Shown here: positions 33,590-43,759 of the stretch, in pieces
Position numbering within the stretch: the stretch's first letter is position 1
How the letters are laid out: each line of letters starts with the position of its first letter
DNA from: Hermetia illucens
Lineage: Eukaryota; Arthropoda; Insecta; Diptera; Stratiomyidae
Length of the DNA stretch: 64,000 nt
Reading direction: 5' to 3'
NCBI RefSeq assembly: GCF_905115235.1
Contig: NC_051852.1
Location: 33,615,199 to 33,679,198, forward strand
Translations under genes and position numbers: made by a program
The notes under the pieces: model-generated
Databases searched by the model: none
Told to the model about the DNA's origin: nothing
Seen by the model: only the letters and a program-made list of their open reading frames with translations

Positions 33590-36545
33590 TAGATAAGTTG
33601 GTTCACACTAAGGATGGGAGACGTATGGATTCTTAAGGGCAGGTTTCTGATGTCGGAAATAATTTTCGGGATGATTTTAATGTTTCCCTTCAACGATGAT
33701 TATTTGGAATTTTCGGTGAATTATCCGTAGAGCTTGCCTAAATATGGATTTGGGTTTTCATGAGTAGCAGGGATCACCAACCGAATGGCCTGTTAGGTTG
33801 ACGAACTCGAAGTCAGGTGTGGATTTATTTCTTCGCAGTGCTTTTCTATCATTGATTTGATGGTCAGCTCAAAGATTCTGGCGGAGGTTGAAAGGATAGC
33901 GATAAGCATGTAGCTATCCGGAAGAAGCACATTTTCATTTTCTTTGGGATGAATGTGATCTGAGCCGACTTCAAGCTGAAAAGGAAATGAGCCTTCAGCA
34001 ATCAATGGTTGATTAATGTTGACAGAAAAGGATTGATGGATACAGATAGGGGATTTTGTCAAACCCGGCCGATCGTTTTGGGTTTGACGGAGTTGATTTG
34101 CAGGATTGAGCTAGGTTTGACTGGTTGTTTGAGAGTCGGACAGGAGGATCGAAGGAAGTTAATTAACGACTTCACCTTTAAAGCTTTGGTCAAACAAGAG
34201 GATCGGAGAGTGGTGGGCTGCCATTAAATGGTTACCAAGGACGTTTGCTTTTTCAGTGGGGCTCTGTTTTGTTTAAGGATATCATTATGGCTAGCAGTTT
34301 TGCCAAGTCGTGTGGATATTTGTCTGAGCTCCCCGTATGTGTTTGAGTTTATGTTGATATAGGAGTGGTGAGTATACAGGGTTGTGATCTTTTCACGAAT
34401 TGAGGTATCGCGATCATGGATCTCGTTCTTTAGGAAGGAGTACTGCAGAGCTTCTTTTTAAATAGTCTTCGCTGTAAGATTTTCTTGAAGTAAATGTCTT
34501 ACAGGATATCGTATGGGGGTGGATTGCCACGAATTTGGCACATACCTCCGGAATTACTTCAGTATATTGACGAGTTGTCCGGTCAATTGTTTCGTTGGAA
34601 ATTTTCTGGTTTTGTGGGAGTTGGAGGTGAGAGAGATTGTCGTTCAGGGGTTTGTTTATGAGCCGCCAGTTGGCGAATAGCTCCATCGAGGAGTTGTACA
34701 TCAGGAATGATAGCATCGTGATCACCAGTTCCAGGAATGATCGGAAGGAACGGACGGTGTTTGGATGTATCTGGCATTGAAGTCCCCCTAGAAATCAGAG
34801 ACCACGATTTATCAATTGCGCGAGTTACTCTGCGCAGATGAATTTAAAGGTGGATAGGCCTTTCGAATGGCAAAGTTGGTTGGAAGAATAGAGTGAAACG
34901 TCGAAACCGTAGGCGGTTTCGATTGGTAACCTCTAGGGATTTAAGGGCATTGGGGGAAATAAGGAAGTCCTGAAGCAAGGTAGTATTTTAATTAGCATGG
35001 TGTCTCTCTGAAGTTTGGTAAAGTAAGTTTGAACGATTGTGCAACCTACTTTCACACAGGAGTACTATTTGCGGATTATGTTCGTTTATGGACAATTGTA
35101 GCCCATGCATACAAGCCCGACCAACGCCAGAATTGATGTTCAACTCAATGATCTTTCCATCCATGATTAGATGCAACCTCTGCTGCAGGTGTCCGGATAG
35201 TTGAGTGGTTAGAGCATAAGGCTATCGTACGGAAGATCGCGGTTCAAATTTCACTGGCGACAGTGCGATTTGGATCGTGATTTGACGTCGGATACCATTA
35301 GACTCAGCTGTGAATGAGTATCGAGTCGAATCACGTTAATGATTTCGGGCGAGCGCAATGCTGAATCCTGTGGTGTACTGTTACGGTCTTGGATGAAGTG
35401 CTCTAACACACTTCAAGGCCCAGATCCAATTGGATTGTTACATCAACGATTATTATTATTATTATTGTGCTGCAAATCATCATAAATTGCCGGGATTATT
35501 CGGCAAACAACTGTAAGGTTTGGGCTTCCATTGCGTAGTACTTTGCAAATAGCAAAGATGGCCGAGTGAAAGAAGACATAGAAATCGCCTGAGGCCTTGT
35601 GAATGGAATTCGGTTGATCCCAGGTGGATCTATTTCTGACGAAGCTAGGCCACTTACAATAGTTGGTGGGATGGTCGCTTACGCCGCAATTTACGCACTT
35701 GGGATTTTCGTCCGGCGCTTTGGGACACTCACCTGCCCGTGTGTGGCATCACATGACGCAGCGATACTGGGAGTTTGTTACCGCTGGTCCGATCCGCCTG
35801 CAATGTTTCTTTATTCATAATCCGCTTGAAGCGGACCAGAATGCGGTTTTTCGCCTGGAGAGAGATCGTTGATATCATAGAGTAAGCTTATGGCCTTCTT
35901 AATTTGCTTTGGATATGATAAAGTGTTTGAAAATGCTTAGGGTTTTCAGATCCTAAGCAATCTTCTGTGCAGAATAAGTATGATCCAGACCACAAATAAT
36001 GGGTAACGTGGTTTTTTTCAAAGGGAGCTTTCAACCTTCACGAGAAGGTTGATCGCAGGGGTGTAGTTTTCTTCAGATTTAAGGAGTGCTTGGCGGTTGG
36101 AGCCTACTGATTTCATTAACAAGAAATTCTTTTTAACTTCATTGGGGATAGGCGGATTTTTGCTACCTTCTTATTTCTTTCATTGTACCTGGGGGTGTTG
36201 TGTTGAATATTTGAATGCCGTTGCGGTTTGTCGCTTATTGCCAAGTTTGGGTGCACAGATCGCATAAGATGTCAGTTACTGCGAAGCAGATGTGAAGCAG
36301 TACTGTGCTTGGGACTGGGATCACTATGTGTCGATTTAATTGTCGCTTGTAGCGAGGTAGTCGTCAACTGCAGGTCCCTGATTAAATCTTCTAGGGGCTT
36401 ATTTTTATTTAGCGTTTGCTCTCGCAGCGTCCATTGACGTGCCCTTAACCATAATGTTGGATTCGTGGTCTCCGTCAGACTTCTCGTCTGTAGTCCCGAC
36501 CAGGTCCGTCGTTGACGAGTCCTCGTATTTCCAATTTCTTTCAAA
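33590..36545 (-). mobile_element. Jockey-clade LINE, decayed, with a nested SINE
   Basis: Read right to left. A charged ORF1 start lies at 36544-36272. An ORF1 zinc knuckle at 35697-35656 (CVNC-GVSD-H-PTNY-C, the C-x2-C-x4-H-x4-C spacing) is preceded by GECPKAPDENPK. After the SINE insertion comes the endonuclease start LNINSGVGRACMHGLQLSIN then QIVLLCESRLHN near 35140-35030. The endonuclease end follows near 34750-34640 (GTGDHDAIIPDVQLLDGAIR). Last are RT fingers near 33960-33850 (PKENENVLLPDSYMLIAILS then STSARIFELTIKSMIEKHC). The RT beyond motif 2 and the 3' end are lost. Frames are broken throughout. Confidence 0.75.
35188..35467 (+). mobile_element. tRNA-derived SINE, copy 2, complete with target-site duplication
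   Basis: A 280-bp SINE. The head is GTCCGGATAGTTGAGTGGTT with an A-box-like segment, and a B-box-like GGTTCAAATTTC lies near 35251. The body shares blocks with the copies at 26697 and 49753, and the tail is (ATT)n ending at 35466. It is flanked by a 7-bp direct repeat, TGCTGCA, at 35181-35187 and 35468-35474. It interrupts the Jockey-like LINE between ORF1 and the endonuclease. Confidence 0.88.
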
Positions 36546-36994
36546 GCTAGCTATAACGTGGTTTTTATGGAATTTAAATTGGAAGGGCGCTCACCACTCG
36601 GGGCTCTAATAGAGTACCGCGTATTCTCTCGTACACTTTCTAGGTCGTAATTACATTCAATAATAACACTGCGCCAAGATCGTTGAGCTATATAGGGTAG
36701 AATAGTGGAGGAAATTGGAGTTTCTAGTTTTTCTGAGAACTACCAGCCTATTTTCAAAATAAAATCGTATGCTTAAAAATTGCAAGATGTGCGATGCATT
36801 CAAAAAAATTTTCCACAGCTCCTTTATCGTACATCACTCCGTGACTTGGTGCTCCTTCTGGAATTGCGACTGTCTCGCTCTTGAACCAATACTATGCAAA
36901 TCCACTCGATCTCTTTTCTTTAAAAGACACTGGACTACATGTGGACTATGCTAGCTACCTCTACACTCTCAGTGTGCAGTGAGTACATCGTCTC
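36546..36994. other. Unassigned spacer
   Basis: No recognised element. A short open frame at 36769-36954 has no features. Confidence 0.35.
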
Positions 36995-37600
36995 TATGAA
37001 CACAAAAGGGGGGCAAACATTTTTTCTCCAATGTAGTCATGTGGGTTATCAAATGAAGGGTCTCGATTAGTACTTTTCAATGCTAGCTACAGTTCTTCTG
37101 CTTAATCCAAAAGTGGGGAGGGCGGCGGCTGGAAAATGGTCATTTCTTTCACGGACTCATTCTCAGAACCTTCCAATCGAAAAGTCTGAAAAAATCACGA
37201 AGTTGTCACTATACGATGCGTAGGCTCGGGAATACCTGTTCCTATTTGAACCGATAGGTTAATAATAGTATATTATAATAATTATATAAAAATCATGCTA
37301 AGTAGTAGAATCATAAAATTTCGCGGAAATAAAGGTCATAATACAATATAAAACATGATTGTATCAAGTTTAGGGAAATCGCAATATCACTAACAAAATT
37401 ATGATAGGTTAAAGTTCTCGCTTCAGTGCAAATTCTAAGACTTTGATGGTCAGTATCACGCTAAAATGAAAATTGTTGCATAATATATGCATATACATTA
37501 CGTTGCAGATTTAAATGGAACACAAGTCCAGGAAAATTTTTTATATAAGAATACACCGAAACCTTTCATGCCTGAAGCATCTAGCTCTCGGTTTCCCCAC
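36995..37600 (-). repeat. Repeat family A, copy 3
   Basis: Minus orientation. Shared blocks include the AGTACTAATCGAGACCCTTC segment, the TCATAATTTTGTTAGTGATA-type segment, and the 5' hairpin region near 37590-37560 with ATGAAAGGTTT. The 3' palindrome end is missing. Confidence 0.6.
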
Positions 37601-37667
37601 TTATATTATGTTGATCAGACTTCCTTTTAGATCAGCAAAATGTAAAGCATCCTGCGAATCACTTACT

Positions 37668-37673
37668 TTTATT
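37668..37673 (-). terminator. Polyadenylation signal AATAAA of TIL2
   Basis: A canonical AATAAA on the minus strand, 47 nt beyond the stop codon of the gene at 37720-38077. Confidence 0.6.
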
Positions 37674-37719
37674 TTAACTTTCTATAAGCTACCAAATCAA
37701 GACAATCAATCTTCCCCCA

Positions 37720-38077
37720 TTAAATCACATATTTAGGACACTCAGCAATAGAAACACATCTCCCGTTGTCAGTTCGTGCGAAACCATCCTGACAGTAGCA
37801 TCCAGTACCGCATCTAAGGCTGAAGTTGATACATTTTGACACATTCATTATCATGTCGCAGTTGAGTTGACACCCAAGAACACCACAGGTTTTATAAATT
37901 TCATTTTCTCCACAATCTTTAAAGAGGGTGCGAGTCAGAAGAAAATCAGATAAGATCTAGTAGTATATTCAATAGTTAACACAAACCTGTTATTTTGCCA
38001 TCTGGAAGTGATGCTGAATGGCTTGGCGCTAGATTTGCTGTAACCATAAATAGTATGAATGCAATTAACAACTTCAT
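37720..38077 (-). CDS. Secreted TIL-domain cysteine-rich protein (TIL2), probable serine-protease inhibitor
   Basis: Exons 38077-37987 and 37916-37720 (minus) with a 70-nt phase-1 intron encode 95 residues. The signal peptide is MKLLIAFILFMVTANLAPSH. A linker SASLPDGKIT, longer than in TIL1, leads into the TIL domain: DCGENEIYKTCGVLGCQLNC, loop C-INFSLR-C, GTGCYC, and an end at GRCVSIAEC followed by PKYVI. All ten cysteines are present. Signal peptide, FSLRC loop and the PKYV tail closely match TIL1, so the two are recent duplicates. The acceptor (CTCTTTAAAG) has a weak pyrimidine tract but gives the only frame joining both halves. No TATA box is seen at the expected place, although the 5' UTR block is conserved, so its control may differ from TIL1. 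Confidence 0.92.
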
Positions 38078-38089
38078 TTTTACTGATTG

Positions 38090-38124
38090 CAACTTATCTG
38101 CTTGAATTTAAGGTAGATACTATT
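38090..38124 (-). promoter_or_regulatory. Conserved 5' UTR block of TIL2
   Basis: 35 nt matching the TIL1 block (31560-31594) at 30 of 35 positions, at the same distance from the start codon (first base 47 nt upstream). Where TIL1 has TATATGTA, this gene has only TAGAAAAT-like sequence. Confidence 0.55.
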
Positions 38125-38929
38125 CGGTTTAGTGTTCTTGATCATTTTCTACGGAAAATGTGAAGTTTCTCCGAAAAAAGATAATCGGAACTGGCAGTAG
38201 ATAAAATTCACAAAAATTAATACGGATTTTAGCCAATTTGACCAATATTGTGCACAATTGAGTATTGGAATATTTTTAGATGCATTACATTCCAGCTTAT
38301 AGCAGAATTCCGATAAGTCAAAGTAATGAATCAATTCAATATCTCGATTGATAAAGTATTTTTTAATTGCATTTGCGATCATAGTTTTATATCAGTAGAA
38401 TTGAAAGAGTTGGGTTCTGTCTAATGAATAAGAAGCCACAAAGAAAAAAAATCTCAGAAATGAGAAACATAAAACCTTCACAGATTTAACCCCCCTTTAG
38501 CCTGAGGATATTTTTTCTGTAATGGTCCATTCGTATCTGCATCATCAGGTCTTACCTTATTCTTTGATCCCACGAAAAGGCGACCGATGTTCTTTCCAGA
38601 CTATTATTGTTACAGTAACCTAAGAAGCTACTCTTGCAGCTTATGATTATATGAATAGCTTGAGGATCTATATCCCACCAAAACTCGCATCAACCCGTTA
38701 GTCCATTTTAAAATCCGCTGTATGGTGACTTTCCCTTAGGTTGTAGCATTTGTGTGTATTTCGATGAATACAAGGCATCAGCGGGTAATCAGTAATATCA
38801 AAGTAATCATCGATCTTATGCTATCGGCATTCCTATTTTGATGGGCAAAAGTAAAAGAAGAGGGTGAAATTGGGTCTAATTGACTGAGGAGATGTTTTCC
38901 ACGACATTGATTCATTAGACACATCATAT
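38125..38929. other. Unassigned A+T-rich stretch
   Basis: Upstream region of TIL2. No element was recognised. An AT-rich microsatellite-like run begins at about 38930. Confidence 0.35.
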
Positions 38930-39241
38930 ATATCACACATCATATATCATATATAATATAATATATGGTTGCCATAAACCGTAGCCAAGGGTACGCGTAA
39001 TCGCTATCGGTTCCTGACAACGTGTTTCAACTCCGCCTACAATTTTTCCGATCCACTCGTTTTGGTTCCATTGCTTGGCATGATTCGCTATCGAATTATC
39101 GCCCTTTCTGCATTTTCTTCTGATCAACACGTCCTGGGGTATCTGGCGTTGACTCCATTCTTCATTTGTTATTGTCACAAGCCAGAATACTCCATGACGC
39201 AGAGATGAGCTTGCTTCCATATAGTGGCCCAGAGTAAACAT
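38930..39241 (-). mobile_element. Family C LINE, C-terminal end
   Basis: The minus frame 39241-38933 reads TNEEWSQRQIPQDVLIRRKC, then RKGDNSIANHAKQWN, then VETRCQEPIAITR. This is the usual C-terminal block of the family C LINEs (NEELW-RT-Q-P---IR-RKWRWIGHTLRK...A--WNP). It carries an internal deletion of the WRWIGHTL part. Confidence 0.7.
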
Positions 39242-39269
39242 TTGCGTGGAGCATCCTCAACCTGATGTT

Positions 39270-41480
39270 CTTCTCCTTTTTCTTCAGCCTTTGTCCCGTT
39301 CACAAGCGAGGTGGCTCGTCGTGATCGGTCTCGCCATTTGGCTCTATCAAACGCCTAATCTGGATGTAACCTCGATGCCCCATCCATCGTATCAAACCAC
39401 CGTTGTTTCGGTTTGCCTTTTGGTCGTTTGCCGTCGATGTTCAGACCAATCTTGGCAAGTGAATTCTCGTTAGCGTGAATTGCATGACCATACCATCGAA
39501 GACGCCTCTCTTGCCATTTTTCCACGATCGGTGCAACCCCATAACAATCGCGGATATCCTCATTTTGAATGTGATCAAAACGTGTCACGCCACTAATCCA
39601 ACGCAACATCTTTGTCTCCATTACTGCAAGACGCATTCATTGTCTTTTATAGTCGGCCAACACTCAGAACCATAGAAAGCGACAGGATGGATAACATTGC
39701 GGTAAATTTTACATTTGAAATGTTCGTTGATACGTCGATCACAAAGAACACCAGTTGTGGAACGCCACTTCATCCAGGTTGCGTTAATGCCTAAAGCAAT
39801 TTCATAACGCAGTTCTCCATTGGCCGATAGCGTTGACCCGATGTATTTAAATCGCTCAGTTCTGGGCAGATCACTGCCGTTGACAGTGATTTTGCCTGTT
39901 TCATGGGGATTGGTCGTCAAAAATTCAGTTTTGCTTAGATTCAATCTGAGGTCGTATTGCATAAGACGGTGATTCCATTTTTGGACAAGTTGCTATCAGA
40001 TGCTAGGAAGACATCATTTGCATAAAGCAGTGTATAGGGTGCTGGACGTTGCTTGTCCCGTGTGACGGTGTCCATAACAAGTACAAAGAGGAGTGATGAA
40101 AGGACGCTTCATTGATGAACACCAACAGAGACACGAAGCGGTTTTGATGCACCCGCCACACTTCGAACTTGACTTTTCGGATCGTGGTAGAGCAATTAAA
40201 CCCAGCTCACGAGTTCTTCTGGCACTAAGTGTTGTTGTAAAGCATACTGGATGAGTTCGTGTAGCACGTCAAACGCTTTCTCTAGATCCAGAAATACAAT
40301 GTAAAGAGGGCGACGTTTCTCAAGGTGTTTCCCAACAAGTAACCGCGCAGCCTGTATTGCGTCAGTATTTCAGCAATTTTTGACAAATCCGGCTTGATTC
40401 ACGGTTATTTCAACAATTTTGCGAATACGGTTGTCAAAAATGCGTTAAAAAATCTTGATGGTATGGGAAAGTAACCGGATCGGACGGTAATTTGAACATT
40501 CTGCTGGACTACCTTTCTTTTTCCATATTGGAACAGTGGTACTTTCTTGCCAGTCAGATGGTGTTCTACCTTCCTGAATAACATTCATACTGGCGGATGC
40601 AAGACCTGCCAAAATCTAAACTGAGGAGTACGGCACCCGTGTTGAAACGCAACACCACGCTGAGACCCGAAGGTGTCTGTTCGCTTGAACGCAATCATAA
40701 CCCCCATGAAGCTCTCACTAGGAGGCCAAACGCAAACAACCGAGCTGAACGCACATACGACACTTGGTTTTGGTGCAGCCGACATAGTTGCCGCCCCGTC
40801 TTCCTCCCCGTCACCTCTGAGCACCAGTCGCGCTGGCAGGTGAAACTGCTCCAAATGTCGGCAATGATTGTGAAAGTGGAAGATGAGCAAATTCTTCCGT
40901 TGAAATCTGCTCGAAGAATTCTCGCCATCTATCCGTTGTGGTTCGCCGGTTGGTAAGCAAAGTACCGTTCTTGTCATTAATGCAACAGATCTTTCTCGCT
41001 ATCCCGAGTGTTCAGTTTATCATAAAGATTTTTGGAAAGGTCCTCTCGGGTGACAGCGACTGCTTTCTTTGCTTCCCGGTTGGCATTCTTATAAATTTGC
41101 CAATTGGCCAGTGTCGAGAAATTTGTGGTAGAGTCGTTTCTTTTCACGGACCTTCATTTCAACATGGTCATTCCAAAGCCAAGTATCTCGATTGATGTAT
41201 CGCTTACCTGGCTTGGTGACCCCGAAGTTTGCAGAGGCCGTTTGTGGATCGTGTCTTTTGATTCCACGATTATTTCAGTAAGATTGTGAACAACATAACG
41301 AAATTGGATCTAGTGTTAATCCGTCGAGCGACATCAGATCCCTTCACGTCCTTCAGCCAAGGCAAAATGAACAGCGTCACAGATGACGAAATGAAACGTC
41401 GACGTTGCCTTAACACAGGATGCTTGGATTAGAGGAGATATAACAATAAAATGCCGATCGGGAGATGTCTGGAGCTTATA
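39270..41480 (-). mobile_element. RTE-like LINE, largest minus-strand copy, interrupted by repeat B
   Basis: Minus frames at 39355-39636 (MLRWISGVTRFDHIQNEDIR, then EKWQERRLRWYGHAIHANEN, then GLNIDGKRPKGKPKQRW) and 39621-39962 (RLNLSKTEFLTTNP, then RTERFKYIGSTLSANGELRY, then ATWMKWRSTTGVLCDRRINE) give the thumb and C-terminal tail. RT palm and finger blocks follow to 40560 in broken frames. Sequence homologous to the endonuclease-RT linker, with the KPGKRYINRDTWLW block, lies at 41150-41230. Repeat B occupies 40586-40836 within it. The family is the one at 22290, 28520 and 51490. Confidence 0.85.
40586..40836 (-). repeat. Repeat family B, copy 2, inside the RTE-like LINE
   Basis: Reverse complement of parts of 10090-10680, with the same end (ATTCATACTGG here) and the same GAGCTTCATGGGGGTT, CAACACGGGT and CGGGGCGGCAA blocks. 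It lacks the 72-bp duplication. The LINE resumes near CTGGCAGGTG. Clear target duplications were not found. Confidence 0.6.
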
Positions 41481-43293
41481 CCTTTAGCAAAAAGAGTTTA
41501 CATACTTTTCTGTGTCTTAAACCAGTGATTTGCTCGTCGTAAAAGTGAAATCGGCGAGAACAAGGAATTGTATGTTTCTTCGGCGTACATGACTTACGAC
41601 CGATTGGTACCTCAGAAAGGTTACACCATTTGGCTACTTTTATCACAGTCAAGTTAGCAAACCTTTTTATAGGCTAGGATGCCAATACAAGGCACATATG
41701 CGAGTGGTGGACTTTTTTTGCTACTATTGGTACTGACCTATCAGTATGTAACTTTCTACTTTCCAAGCTCAACAATTGGTTAGGGCTGGGAGGAAGTCCT
41801 TGATATCACTTTATTTACTGATAATGAGAGTATCAGGATAGAAAACTAAACAGTATCCAATGAGAAATTTTCCTAGAGTCGTAGTTGAATATTGTGGTAG
41901 AGGTTGTCAAACGGTTGCCCTAAAGGGCTGACAGATGGATGTTTGGTCAGGTTCTTAGGGCAGAATTTCTTGGCACTTGTGCTAGTAGCATTCGCTCCAT
42001 AGACGAAATGAAGTTGGGAGAGCCAGAAAGCGTAATGCTGACTACATTGCCTCCTACAGGGTACTATTATCCTGTAGTGTACCATTACGGTCTTGAATGA
42101 AGTGCTTGAACATACTTCACGGTCCTGATATAATTTGATTGGTGCACCAACGATTATTATCTGAGAATAAAATTGGAGTTTCCTTAAAAGTCTCGTAAAG
42201 CGAAAAGACACTACCACCGTATGGAGCTCTTCAATATGTACTAAACATAAATCATGGTAACCACAGAAGGACTGCCTAGAGTTGTACAAGAATGTCATCA
42301 GAACTATCAGGGATGACCCTAGTTAGGTTACTGTTAAAATATTGAAAGCATCGTGGACTGGCTCTGCAGAACTCAGGAAGATCCTGATCAAACAGCAAAG
42401 GAGTCCATTCTTTCTTAAAAATAAACTGGTTACTGGACAAAATCTTCTGATGTGACTGTGAGGCTGCTAGTTCAAACACATTTTCCCACCAGCAATAGAG
42501 CCTTATTTAAGGATTATGCAGTCCTGGTCACCAGAAAACATAACATCCTGGTCAAGATGAAGTAATATCAGAACGATATGGGTACTTTGTGTATGGTGAC
42601 CTGCGGCGAGCGGGTAGTATAATAGAACACTTAACAGCATCCATAGAACCGCGTGTGGGGGCACTGTTTAGGTTACATGATTATGTACAACGGGCGCTTC
42701 TTCATTTGCATTTATTCGACCTCTCTTTCATCAGATACTCGCAACATATCCGAATCGTACAGTCTTAACGATGCACTAGTATTTTCTAGGTGGAGTTGCT
42801 GGATATTTGCGAGGCTTCCTGACGGATGAGGTGTAATCTGACTCCTAAGCGAAATATACCTAATTTGAAGTACATTCAAGCTTTACAGTTAATGGTGACG
42901 TCATTCAAGTTGGGAAGTTGCAGGGACGAATTGAACAATCTGGTTTGGTCGCTCAAAATCTTCATTCTCTAGATTCCCAGGCATATGATTATAAAGGGGA
43001 AGAGGTGGGCTTTCGAACCATAATACTATTAGAGCTAGATCTGGGAAGAACCAGAAATATCGGCGCTTTCGCTATTTTCGTCTCCATAACCTACATATAT
43101 ACAATTAGGAAGCTCTTTGTGCCAGATAAATCAGAGATCAATTGTTTTTTTTTTCTGGAACACTATGCATTTATGAAGATCCTTACTTACTCATTACACC
43201 TTTTACCCTTGTGCTGGCATATTTGCTAAATCGCTGATCATTATTTCATTTGGTGCGAATTTTCGTTGATTAGACTAGATTTTAAACTTCCTT
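41481..43293. other. Unassigned stretch with one partial SINE
   Basis: Apart from a 3' SINE piece at 42050-42170, nothing was recognised. Several open frames (41873-42298 minus, 42918-43229 plus) have no domain or splice support. Confidence 0.4.
42050..42170 (+). mobile_element. tRNA-derived SINE, copy 3 (3' part)
   Basis: Shares the 3' half of the SINE: CCTGTAGTGTACCATTACGG, TGAATGAAGTGCT...CACTTCA, CAACGATTATTAT. The head is missing. Confidence 0.75.
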
Positions 43294-43299
43294 TTTATT
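43294..43299 (-). terminator. Polyadenylation signal AATAAA of TIL3
   Basis: A canonical AATAAA on the minus strand, 23 nt beyond the stop codon. Confidence 0.55.
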
Positions 43300-43321
43300 A
43301 TTCCTGAAGTACACTTACATT

Positions 43322-43697
43322 TCAATCAATAAAGACAAGGTTACTACATTCATCGTATGTGATGCAGTCACCGTAATTCAATGAAGTAATTGCGTAGCCT
43401 GGCTTACAAAAACAGCCAGGTTTACATGTAAAATTTATCATACCCCTGCATGACAGGTGCTTCACCACTCCATAACATGTATCTTCACAGTAGTAGGCGC
43501 CGCAATCCTTCCATTCCTGGTTTTCTCCACACTCTTCTAGAAAAAAAAGTAAATATTTCATGAAATTTGAGGGAGTTTGTGCTTTAAATGGATTTAAAAT
43601 GATACATAAAATATGCACATAATTCACCTGGGTCCGAGAGACTACCGCCAATAACCGCAACAAAAACAATCAGTGGAAAAATATGGGAAGCTATCAT
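43322..43697 (-). CDS. Secreted TIL-domain cysteine-rich protein (TIL3), diverged member
   Basis: Exons 43697-43628 and 43536-43322 (minus), joined across a 91-nt phase-1 intron with a strong T-rich acceptor, encode 94 residues. The signal peptide is MIASHIFPLIVFVAVIGGSL. The TIL domain is EECGENQEWKDCGAYYCEDT, C, loop C-RGMINFT-C, GCFC, with end GDCITYDEC. All ten cysteines are kept, but the Cys5-Cys6 loop has seven residues and lacks the SLR motif of the other three. The Cys2-Cys3 segment and the tail are also unlike them. Intron position and phase are the same, so it belongs to the family but separated earlier. Reading through the intron gives a longer open frame starting within it; this is probably an artefact because that frame lacks a signal peptide. 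Confidence 0.9.
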
Positions 43698-43734
43698 TGT
43701 TTTTAAAATTCCTGTTCCCTGTAAAACCAGCTCG

Positions 43735-43741
43735 CTTTATA
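43735..43741 (-). promoter_or_regulatory. TATA box of TIL3
   Basis: TATAAAG on the minus strand, 38-44 nt before the start codon. It predicts a very short leader of about 14 nt, unlike the ~47-nt leaders of the other TIL genes; no AATAGT/AAGCAG block is present. Confidence 0.5.
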
Positions 43742-43759
43742 TCGACTGAGGGTTTTGCA

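Noticed and set aside
40597-40977. Overlapping 119- and 130-codon frames on opposite strands
   Set aside because: They lie wholly within repeat B, and the homologous sequence at 10 kb does not keep either frame.
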